5,908 nucleotides of DNA from an uncultured Spirochaetia bacterium (GTDB taxonomy: Bacteria > Spirochaetota > UBA6919), in NCBI GenBank assembly GCA_913053665.1, contig CAJXGR010000214.1, positions 1 through 5,908 on the forward strand, written 5' to 3'. A model generated the notes under the pieces. It did no database searches, was not told where the DNA came from, and worked only from the letters and a program-made list of their open reading frames with translations. Of this stretch, positions 1-5,860 are shown one piece after another. The stretch's first letter is position 1, and each line of letters begins with the position of its first letter. Made by a program: the position numbers and the translations under genes.

Positions 1-11
1 TTTGCCTGTAG

Positions 12-31
12 GTCGAGCTTCCTAGCTCGAC
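12..31. repeat. Perfect inverted repeat (8-bp stem, 4-base loop)
   Basis: GTCGAGCT is followed by a TCCT loop and its exact complement AGCTCGAC. The stem is GC-richer than its surroundings and would form a stable hairpin in RNA of either strand. No T-run follows on either side, so it is not a standard Rho-independent terminator. A short GCCT/AGGC pair (4-7 with 47-50) could extend the fold. It may be the end of a transcript from a gene left of the window. Confidence 0.55.
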
Positions 32-288
32 AGATGCCAATTTCTTAGGCTAAACGTTTGTCAGGTAGATTCTTATGCCTCGAACTCTCGCTACTTATAA
101 CTGGATGAGATATAAACTTCCATTTTGCATAGCCAAATATTTGTTATTGAACATAATAAACTATGATTATCTATATAACTGGCGACATCTCACTATTATT
201 TAGAAGAATGTTTATATGATCTCCTTCATGACGATTGTTAAGAAATCCTTATTAAAGTTATATTTTTGTAATAATTCCTTAATACAAT

Positions 289-304
289 ATGACTAACTTG
301 TCAT
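289..304. promoter_or_regulatory. Candidate operator: 5-6-5 inverted repeat
   Basis: ATGAC, six bases, then GTCAT forms a perfect dyad ending 33 bases before the phosphatase start codon and immediately after the -10-like TACAAT. The 5-6-5 geometry is that of CRP-family sites, but the half-sites are not the E. coli CRP consensus (TGTGA/TCACA). A dyad this short can occur by chance in AT-rich DNA. Confidence 0.2.
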
Positions 305-337
305 CGTTTGGGTATATTAAAAGATAAAGAGCTTTAA

Positions 338-1564
338 ATGCAAAATGATTTGATCCATGAAATCCAACTAGATATTGATTATCTTGACTTTGAAGACGCT
401 GTTTCACTAGTCAGTATACCCTATTATGTTCATGAAACAATTGAAACGGGTAAAATATCTAATTTCATGGGTTCTAATAGCAATTTACAGGCTGTTGCTA
501 TAGTGGATAATGATATGGTTGTAAAAGGCATGTTCACTCGACAACAATTATTAAAGCTTCTTTCCAGGCCTCATGGAGAAGCACTGATACAGCGGAGACC
601 TATTACTCATTTCAATACGGAAAAACTGGTTAACTTTCATTCTCATGACAAAATAATGGACATCTCAAAAACCCTCGCCCAGGAAATCAGGGAATCGACT
701 TCTAGCAAATATTTTATCGTGGTGGATGAATCCAATAGATTTCAAGGTATTTTTTCTTCCAATGATATATTGGCATACATGCATGACAAGGTAGAAGAAC
801 AATCAAAAGAAATATTAGCAAGCATTCAGTACGCCCAATTTATCCAATCTGCCATTCTTCCAAGTAAAGATTTATTTCAATCCTTTTTTCAGGATTACTT
901 CATTTACTGGGAGCCTAAAGATATTGTAGGAGGAGATTTTTATTGGTTTCATGAAAGTGAAGAACATATTCTCCTGGCTGTTATAGATTGTACGGGACAT
1001 GGTGTTCCAGGTGCCTTTATGACAATGATATCCAATGCCATATTAAATAGAATCGTAGAACACATCAATCATGAAGACCCCGCAACGATTATCCAAAACT
1101 TAAACCAGTTAGTCCAGGAAACCCTTAAACATGGCCAGGGTGAGAACTTATCCCATGACGGTCTTGAAATCGGCTTATGCGTTATTCCCAAAAATAAAAA
1201 CCATTTAGTTTTTTCCGGATCCAAGTTCATATTAATATACTCAAAAGATCAGGAGATTGTGGAAATAAAAGGTGATAAACAAAGTGTTGGCTATCAATCA
1301 TCCAAATTAGATTACCAGTATACAAATCATGTGATCAACCTGTCGGGCAATGAAATATTTTATCTTTCCAGTGATGGCTACTTCAGTCAGATGGGAGAAA
1401 ATATGAAGAGACAAATTGGCAGAAAACCTATAGTTCACACTCTTAAACACTTTAGTGAGAGGGCATTAAATGAACAGCAAAAGAAATTGCAAAACATATT
1501 AAAAGAATATCAGGGGAATGAAAGCCAACGAGATGACATAACTATCATTGGTTTTAGGATTTAA
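338..1564 (+). CDS. SiaA-like PP2C protein phosphatase with N-terminal CBS-like domain pair
   Basis: Predicted soluble serine/threonine phosphatase of the SpoIIE/PP2C (PPM) type, most likely removing phosphate from the SiaC-family protein encoded two genes downstream. Residues about 32-150 resemble the divergent CBS-domain pair found in front of some GGDEF/EAL proteins, with two repeats ending near KGMFTRQQLL and FQGIFSSNDIL. A linker helix follows (SIQYAQFIQSAILPS, 162-176), typical of SpoIIE-type enzymes. The PP2C domain fills about 190-408. Metal-ligand motifs are VGGDFYW (Asp200), IDCTGHGVPG (Asp217), SHDGLEIGL (Asp274), LSSDGY (Asp346) and QRDDITII (Asp399/Asp400), so it looks active. 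There is no signal peptide or membrane helix, unlike P. aeruginosa SiaA, which has a membrane sensor and HAMP region. The ATG has only a weak ribosome-binding site (AAAGAG, 326-331). It is the first gene of the operon. The phosphatase class is certain; the substrate is inferred from context. Confidence 0.9.
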   Translation: MQNDLIHEIQLDIDYLDFEDAVSLVSIPYYVHETIETGKISNFMGSNSNLQAVAIVDNDMVVKGMFTRQQLLKLLSRPHGEALIQRRPITHFNTEKLVNFHSHDKIMDISKTLAQEIRESTSSKYFIVVDESNRFQGIFSSNDILAYMHDKVEEQSKEILASIQYAQFIQSAILPSKDLFQSFFQDYFIYWEPKDIVGGDFYWFHESEEHILLAVIDCTGHGVPGAFMTMISNAILNRIVEHINHEDPATIIQNLNQLVQETLKHGQGENLSHDGLEIGLCVIPKNKNHLVFSGSKFILIYSKDQEIVEIKGDKQSVGYQSSKLDYQYTNHVINLSGNEIFYLSSDGYFSQMGENMKRQIGRKPIVHTLKHFSERALNEQQKKLQNILKEYQGNESQRDDITIIGFRI

Positions 1565-1584
1565 CAATCAATAGGAGTAAAGAA

Positions 1585-2127
1585 ATGTCTAATTTATTGA
1601 CATTAAAAAAAGAACTTGAAAAAGGCGGCATCAATTTATGCTATTGTGGACCCATCTCTTATGATGTACTAGAAGCCATTGGAAAAAATATAAGAGAGAG
1701 ATTAGAAAAAGAAGAAAAAAATCAATATGTTGGTAAGAAAGTTTTTGGTTTATTTGTTGAGGCAGTCCAAAATATAAAAGATTATTCCGATGAAATTATG
1801 GCTGAAGAAACTCAAGTAACATCATTAAAATCTGGTATTATAACGATTGGCAAAAAAGATAACAAGTTTTTTATAGAGACAGGTAATATAGTTAACAATG
1901 AAAAAAAAGATTCTTTAGTAGAACAGATCAAAAAACTTAATTCAATGACAAAAGAAGAACTAAAAGTTCTCTACAAAATAGAAAGACAAAAACCTATCGA
2001 CGAGAGTACGGGTAGAGGAGGATTAGGCCTGATCGATATTGCCAGAAAGTCAAGTGAAAAGCTGGAATATGATATAACAGCTATCGATTCTCAGAACTCC
2101 TTTTATCTTTTAAGAATATCAATTTAA
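1585..2127 (+). CDS. siaB: SiaB-family protein kinase (GHKL fold)
   Basis: Cytoplasmic kinase expected to phosphorylate the SiaC protein encoded next to it, opposing the phosphatase upstream. The 180-residue length fits the family (DUF6272-type, related to anti-sigma-factor kinases). The N-box helix is at about 54-68 (FVEAVQNIKDYS, with Glu59 and Asn63 placed for Mg-ATP binding). ETGN at 98-101 sits where the G1-like strand is expected. A glycine-rich ATP lid is at 143-149 (GRGGLGL), followed by helix IDIARKS. No membrane segment is seen. The start is supported by AGGAG at 1573-1577, seven bases before the ATG. The gene begins 20 bases after the phosphatase stop. Base composition is more AT-rich than the cyclase and aacS genes. 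Family identity rests on motifs, size and position between a PP2C gene and a siaC gene; activity is inferred from the P. aeruginosa system. Confidence 0.85.
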   Translation: MSNLLTLKKELEKGGINLCYCGPISYDVLEAIGKNIRERLEKEEKNQYVGKKVFGLFVEAVQNIKDYSDEIMAEETQVTSLKSGIITIGKKDNKFFIETGNIVNNEKKDSLVEQIKKLNSMTKEELKVLYKIERQKPIDESTGRGGLGLIDIARKSSEKLEYDITAIDSQNSFYLLRISI

Positions 2128-2138
2128 TCATCTCAAAT

Positions 2139-2143
2139 AGGAG
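2139..2143 (+). promoter_or_regulatory. Strong ribosome-binding site of siaC
   Basis: AGGAG (within AGGAGAG) lies ten bases before the ATG at 2154 and fixes the start of siaC. It sits in the 26-base gap after the siaB stop, so siaC is translated independently rather than by coupling. Confidence 0.7.
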
Positions 2144-2153
2144 AGCTAAACAC

Positions 2154-2534
2154 ATGAATAGTTTAGAAATAGCGGCTACAAATACCACTCCGGAAGTGCT
2201 ATTTGACCCAAATATGAATCTACTTATCATGAATGGAGAGTTATATCCCGAGAATGCCACTGCTTTTTTTTCCCCTCTCATTAATTGGTTGGAAGGGTTT
2301 CTCGGGAAAAAAAATGAACCGATTACTTGCAATATTAACATCCCCTATTTTAATACAAGTAGCTCCAAGTACTTGATGCATATATTTGAAATGTTAAATC
2401 GGGCTCATAAAAAAGAGAAAAAAATAATTATAAATTGGTACTACGAAGAAGGAGATGAAATGTCTATGGAGTGCGGTGAAGAGTTTCAAGAAGACCTTGA
2501 TTTGCAGTTTGAATTAGTTGAAAAAAAATCTTAA
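2154..2534 (+). CDS. siaC: SiaC-family regulatory phosphoprotein
   Basis: Small cytoplasmic switch protein (DUF1987 family). In P. aeruginosa, unphosphorylated SiaC binds and activates the diguanylate cyclase SiaD, and phosphorylation at Thr68 blocks this. Here the 126-residue length fits the family. The N-terminal part has the typical TPEVLFDPN and GELYPENA (28-35) elements, followed by helix FFSPLINWLEGFL. The phospho-site motif is FNTSSSK with Thr at exactly position 68 (codon 2355-2357) and serines at 69-71. The C-terminal half has IIINWYYEEGDEMS and EEFQEDLDLQFELV, also family-like. The fold is like anti-sigma-factor antagonists (STAS/SpoIIAA). It lies between siaB and a cyclase gene, the position in which siaC precedes siaD. 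The likely partner is therefore the class III cyclase downstream rather than a GGDEF enzyme. Family call is firm; partner is inferred. Confidence 0.9.
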   Translation: MNSLEIAATNTTPEVLFDPNMNLLIMNGELYPENATAFFSPLINWLEGFLGKKNEPITCNINIPYFNTSSSKYLMHIFEMLNRAHKKEKKIIINWYYEEGDEMSMECGEEFQEDLDLQFELVEKKS

Positions 2535-2550
2535 AGGAAAAGAAATAAAT

Positions 2551-3573
2551 ATGGATGAGAAACAGGAGATTCAAACAGAAGAGTCTCGAACAATTCATCG
2601 AGCAGAAAAGGTTTTAGGCAATGATAAACTCGATAAAAAGAGTTATTTCCATGATGAATATAGTTATTTATTTAAACAATACAAAAAACTCATCAAACAG
2701 ATGGAGAAAATGGTTAAAATGGGGGACATTCAACAACAAAAAGTAACTAAACTCAATCAGAGACTCGATTTGCTTGCAAAGAATCTATCAAAATATGTAT
2801 CCCCTCAAATCTTTGATCTCATGCAAAGTGAGAAGGAAGATATAAAAATACAATCCCACAGAACCCAATTAACCGTGTTTTTTTCTGATATAGTTGATTT
2901 TACTTCCTCCACCGAAAACCTACAGCCAGAGGATACCACCAGAATATTAAATGAGTATTTGGAAGAAATGTCTCAAATTGCCTTAAAGTTTGGTGGTACT
3001 ATAGATAAGTTTATCGGGGATGCCGTCATGATATTCTTTGGGGACCCTCAAAGTAAAGGGATGCAAGAAGATGCCTTGACATGCGTCGCGATGGCCATAG
3101 AAATGCAGAAAAAGCTGATTGATCTTCGTAGAATATGGTCCAACAGAGGTTTACAAAATCCCTTTAAAGTTCGTATTGGAATTGCCAGTGGCTATTGTAC
3201 TGTTGGTAACTTTGGAAGTAATAATCGTTTAGATTATACTATTATTGGGAGTATTGTCAATTTGGCCAGTCGTTTGGAAAGTAGTGCCAAACCCGATGAT
3301 ATTCTGGTCTCCCACGAAACTTATTCTCTTATAAAAGATAAGATCTACTGTGAAAAAGAAGATGTGGTTATGGTTAAAGGCATTCCCTTTCCTGTCCAGA
3401 AATACAAGGTCATTGATTTTTATGGGAATCTAAAAGTTCATGAAGAAATCAGCGAATATTTTGATGGCTTTTCAATTTATGTTGACTTGGACTACATTCC
3501 ACAGAATAATATTGACCAGGCGATTAGCTATCTAGATCAGTCTATCAATGCATTAAAAAAATTAAAGGAATAA
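2551..3573 (+). CDS. Class III adenylate/guanylate cyclase, predicted SiaC-controlled
   Basis: Makes a cyclic nucleotide, probably cAMP from ATP, in the cytoplasm. With the ATG start it has 340 residues. Residues 36-80 form a helical stalk (motif YKKLIKQMEKMVKMGD at 44-59, then heptad-like NQRLDLLAKNL), followed by KYVSPQIFDLM, a usual lead-in to this catalytic domain. The cyclase domain spans about 105-290. Metal-binding Asp113 is in FSDIVDFT and Asp157 in FIGDAVM. Lys153 is at the purine-selecting position. Thr230 (DYTIIG) is where class IIIa enzymes have Asp, which points to the class IIIb type. Asn237 and Arg241 (VNLASR) are the transition-state residues. All essential residues are present, so a homodimer should be active. 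A 50-residue C-terminal extension (about 291-340) has no function I recognise. The frame also opens at a TTG (2518) inside siaC, but ATG 2551 with AAGGA at 2534-2538 is preferred. It is the last gene of the operon, 16 bases after siaC. Product specificity is predicted only from residues. Confidence 0.92.
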   Translation: MDEKQEIQTEESRTIHRAEKVLGNDKLDKKSYFHDEYSYLFKQYKKLIKQMEKMVKMGDIQQQKVTKLNQRLDLLAKNLSKYVSPQIFDLMQSEKEDIKIQSHRTQLTVFFSDIVDFTSSTENLQPEDTTRILNEYLEEMSQIALKFGGTIDKFIGDAVMIFFGDPQSKGMQEDALTCVAMAIEMQKKLIDLRRIWSNRGLQNPFKVRIGIASGYCTVGNFGSNNRLDYTIIGSIVNLASRLESSAKPDDILVSHETYSLIKDKIYCEKEDVVMVKGIPFPVQKYKVIDFYGNLKVHEEISEYFDGFSIYVDLDYIPQNNIDQAISYLDQSINALKKLKE

Positions 3574-3606
3574 AATCTATAAGGTTATACGCAGACAAAC
3601 AATGGC
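3574..3606. other. Short convergent gap between the cyclase and aacS
   Basis: Only 33 bases separate the two facing stop codons. No GC-rich hairpin or T-run is visible for either strand, so no intrinsic terminator can be named. Each transcript probably reads into the other gene's 3' end before stopping. Confidence 0.5.
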
Positions 3607-5583
3607 TTAAGATTGTAATTCTTTGATATTCCTAAAGTAATCCAAAGCTTCGGGATTTGCCAAGGCGTCTTTATTCTTCACCGGTTGATTGTGTACAACA
3701 TTGCGAACAGCTAACTCAACAATCTTTCCGCTGATGGTCCTGGGAATATCCTTCACCTCTATAATCCTGGAAGGGACATGCCTTGGAGTGGTGTTTTCAC
3801 GGATCAGACTTTTGATACTATCTATAAGAGACTTGGTGAGGTGGATACCTTCTATCAGCCTTACAAATAGTATAATACGGGTATCTCCTTCCCACTCCTG
3901 ATCAATGGCTAAGGCCTCTATCACGGAGTCTATCTTTTCGACCTGACGATAGATTTCAGCCGTACCGATACGGACCCCTCCGGGATTTAATGTGGCGTCT
4001 GAGCGTCCGTAGATAACAACTCCACGCTGATAAGGTCTTTGATCCACCTTTTCATGGGTCACGATTTCTCCATAGTCCCCGTGGGCCCACACCCCTTCAA
4101 ATCTATCAAAATAAGCCTCATGGTACTTTTGATGGTTGGTATCCTTCCAAAAGCCTGTTGGCATGGAGGGAAATGGAGATTTGCAAACTAACTCTCCTTT
4201 TTCAGAGATGATTTCATCCCCTTCATCCGAATAAAACGCCACATTCATGCCAAGTCCTGTACACTGAAGCTCTCCCCGATAGACGGGTAGGATAGGGCAT
4301 CCTAATGCGAAGCAGGATATTATGTCTGTTCCACCCGATATACTAGAGAGACAAACATCTTCTTTCACCTTTCCATAGATATAATCAAAGCTCTCATGGG
4401 TTAAAGGCGAGCCGGTTGATAAGATGGTTTTAAGAAACTTCAGCCGATGGGATTTCATAGGCTCCAAACCTGCTTTCTCACAGGCTGTTATATATTTAGC
4501 ACTCACTCCAAATATTGTAATCTCCTCCTCGTCGATGAGATCAAAGAGTGCTTTTGGGGATGGGTGGAAGGGTGAGCCATCATACAAAACGATAGTTGCT
4601 CCCACACTGAGGCTGGTGACCAGCCAGTTCCACATCATCCAGCCACAGGTTGTGTAGTAAAAGATTCTATCCTGAGGTTTCAGATCCGTGTGGAGGATCA
4701 GCTCTTTGAGATGCTGAAGTAATGTGCCACCCACACCATGAACGATGCACTTGGGAACGCCTGTGGTTCCGGAGGAATACATAATGTATAAGGGATCGTT
4801 GAAGGATACAGGGCAATAGGTTAAATTGCCCCCATTGGGATCCATGAAATCATTGTATGAGATGGCATTAGTTATCGACAGGTTTAATTTGTCTTCTCTA
4901 AGGTAAGATATAATCACGACTTTCTCAATTCCAGGGAGCTTCTTGATGATAGAGTTTAAACGATCCATTGTACGGATTGGCTTTCCATTGTAATAATAAC
5001 CATTCGTGGCAAAGATCAGTTTAGGCGAGATCTGACCAAACCGATCGATCACTCCCTGGACACCAAAATCAGGGGAGCAGGAAGACCAGACAGCCCCAAG
5101 ACTGGTCGCGGCAAGCATAGCGATGATTGTTTCGCTTATGTTGGGCAGGATTCCAGCCACTCGATCACCTTTTCCTATCCCCATACTTTGCATGGACGAG
5201 GCTAATCTACCCACTTGTTTATGCAACTCTCTAAATGTTAAGCTTTTACGCTGCCCATGCTCCCCTCTTTCAATGATGGCGATCGAGTCATCCTTTTGCT
5301 TTAAAAGGTTTTCTGCAAAGTTAAGCTGAGCCTCAGGAAACCACCTCACCCCCGGCATTTTATCCTTATGGATCACGATATTATCAGGATCAAAGGTGCC
5401 AATCACATTACCAAACTGCCAAATGCTCTCCCAAAACCTCTCAGGGTTCCTGAGACTCCATGAATAGAGGGATTCGTAGTCATCAACTTCTGTTCTAAAG
5501 GTTGATCCAAGATAAGACATGTAGTGGGTAATATTGGCTTCTTTGATACGCTGCTGGGTGGGTTGCCAGATGGGAACGGTCAT
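3607..5583 (-). CDS. aacS: Acetoacetate--CoA ligase (acetoacetyl-CoA synthetase)
   Basis: Activates acetoacetate: acetoacetate + ATP + CoA gives acetoacetyl-CoA + AMP + PPi, feeding ketone-body carbon into acetyl-CoA or polyester/lipid pathways. It is a cytoplasmic enzyme of the ANL (acyl-adenylate-forming) superfamily; 658 residues is full length for AacS. The N-terminus PIWQPTQQRIKEANIT is typical of AacS rather than acetyl-CoA synthetase. The nucleotide loop is YSSGTTGVPK (269-278). CGWMMWNWL (313-321) and SISGGTDI (414-421) line the active site. Asp503 (HGDYGE) and Arg527 (YGRSDATLNPGGVRIG) bind the ribose and start the hinge. The adenylation lysine is Lys620 in RTISGK. The start fits family alignment; its ribosome-binding site is weak. 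It stands alone here, without CoA-transferase, thiolase or polyhydroxybutyrate genes, and is not obviously linked to the signalling operon. It looks more GC-rich than siaB and siaC. Confidence 0.95.
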   Translation of the reverse strand: MTVPIWQPTQQRIKEANITHYMSYLGSTFRTEVDDYESLYSWSLRNPERFWESIWQFGNVIGTFDPDNIVIHKDKMPGVRWFPEAQLNFAENLLKQKDDSIAIIERGEHGQRKSLTFRELHKQVGRLASSMQSMGIGKGDRVAGILPNISETIIAMLAATSLGAVWSSCSPDFGVQGVIDRFGQISPKLIFATNGYYYNGKPIRTMDRLNSIIKKLPGIEKVVIISYLREDKLNLSITNAISYNDFMDPNGGNLTYCPVSFNDPLYIMYSSGTTGVPKCIVHGVGGTLLQHLKELILHTDLKPQDRIFYYTTCGWMMWNWLVTSLSVGATIVLYDGSPFHPSPKALFDLIDEEEITIFGVSAKYITACEKAGLEPMKSHRLKFLKTILSTGSPLTHESFDYIYGKVKEDVCLSSISGGTDIISCFALGCPILPVYRGELQCTGLGMNVAFYSDEGDEIISEKGELVCKSPFPSMPTGFWKDTNHQKYHEAYFDRFEGVWAHGDYGEIVTHEKVDQRPYQRGVVIYGRSDATLNPGGVRIGTAEIYRQVEKIDSVIEALAIDQEWEGDTRIILFVRLIEGIHLTKSLIDSIKSLIRENTTPRHVPSRIIEVKDIPRTISGKIVELAVRNVVHNQPVKNKDALANPEALDYFRNIKELQS

Positions 5584-5603
5584 TCCATACTCTTTACTTT
5601 ATG

Positions 5604-5637
5604 AGTATATCTAGAAACACCACAATGGGTATGTCAA
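5604..5637 (-). promoter_or_regulatory. Candidate aacS promoter
   Basis: Read on the minus strand, an exact TTGACA -35 box occupies 5637-5632. A -10 box at the normal 17-base spacing would be CTAGAT (5614-5609), a poor match. A much better TATACT lies at 5609-5604, but its 22-base spacing is too long. The transcript would begin just upstream of the aacS ATG at 5583. The -35 match is striking; the -10 choice is unresolved. Confidence 0.3.
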
Positions 5638-5650
5638 CAGGAAAGTAAAA

Positions 5651-5656
5651 TATAAT
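5651..5656 (+). promoter_or_regulatory. Candidate -10 box for the rightward gene
   Basis: An exact TATAAT on the plus strand lies in the divergent region. No good -35 box is found 16-18 bases upstream (GGTATG at the 17-base position), so it would need an activator or is a chance match in AT-rich DNA. If used, the transcript would start near 5663, just before the 11-bp repeats. Confidence 0.25.
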
Positions 5657-5674
5657 ATTCTAGCACCCTGATTC

Positions 5675-5718
5675 ACAGGCGAGAGACAGGACAAGCACAG
5701 GAGAATGACAGGCGAAGC
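5675..5718. repeat. Four tandem degenerate 11-bp repeats
   Basis: ACAGG recurs at 5675, 5686, 5697 and 5708, exactly every 11 bases. The units are ACAGGCGAGAG, ACAGGACAAGC, ACAGGAGAATG and ACAGGCGAAGC. The first five bases are invariant and the rest is purine-rich. The period of about one helical turn would place each unit on the same DNA face, as in arrays of regulator sites. It lies in the intergenic region between aacS and the gene at the right edge. Confidence 0.65.
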
Positions 5719-5724
5719 TATTAA

Positions 5725-5780
5725 GAAACTATTTAAGAAAAAATGTTCATATTTTTGTATGAGTTTCCTGGTTTTTTTTT
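5725..5780 (+). terminator. Weak AT-rich inverted repeats with T9 run, possible terminator or attenuator
   Basis: GAAACT (5725-5730) pairs with AGTTTC (5762-5767). Nested inside, AAAAAT (5739-5744) pairs with ATTTTT (5751-5756) around a six-base loop. Four bases after the outer arm comes an unbroken run of nine T (5772-5780). The arrangement resembles a terminator on the plus strand, but the stems are AT-rich and bulged, so folding would be weak. Confidence 0.2.
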
Positions 5781-5797
5781 ATTCAACTTTATTCAAC
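5778..5797. repeat. 10-bp perfect tandem duplication
   Basis: TTTATTCAAC occurs twice in direct succession, joined to the end of the T9 run. It is probably a replication-slippage product; it lies 63 bases before the start codon proposed for the right-edge gene. Confidence 0.6.
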
Positions 5798-5860
5798 GTA
5801 ACTGATAATTGCTATTCATATAATCTGATATTTGGAAGACTTACACAGGCAGTGGTAATC

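Larger units (their letters stand above)
1..337. other. Non-coding region upstream of the signalling operon
   Basis: No convincing gene is visible. All frames are broken by stops, and the longest reading seen (ATG at 75, 42 codons) has no ribosome-binding site or recognisable sequence. The left end has the hairpin at 12-31. The sequence TATAACTGG occurs twice (96-104 and 174-182), which may be chance. The right third is very AT-rich, as expected for a promoter region. TACAAT at 283-288 resembles a -10 box but has no good -35 box at the right distance, so the operon promoter cannot be placed with confidence. Confidence 0.5.

Noticed and set aside
1..100. tRNA, tmRNA or integron attC site suggested by the hairpin and AAACGTTT palindrome
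   Set aside because: No T-loop GGTTCGA-type sequence, no CCA end, no cloverleaf pairing, and no paired attC core motifs were found.
75..203. 42-codon open frame in the left non-coding region
   Set aside because: No ribosome-binding site, no recognisable sequence, and length expected by chance in AT-rich DNA.
2081..2341. Minus-strand open frame of 86 codons over the siaB/siaC junction
   Set aside because: It lies opposite two well-supported genes, has no recognisable family and no ribosome-binding site; it is a mirror of siaC coding sequence.
2518..2550. Longer cyclase start at TTG 2518 overlapping the end of siaC
   Set aside because: The added residues are Lys-rich and encoded by the siaC 3' end and the ribosome-binding site; ATG 2551 with AAGGA upstream is a better start.
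3689..5329. Three plus-strand open frames (3689-3901, 4424-4657, 5123-5329) inside aacS
   Set aside because: All are antisense to conserved ligase sequence and show no protein-like motifs of their own.
5705..5860. Upstream extension of the right-edge gene to ATG 5705 (68 open codons)
   Set aside because: AGGAG is only one base from that ATG, and the added part is encoded by A/T-runs and the tandem repeat; kept only as an alternative start.
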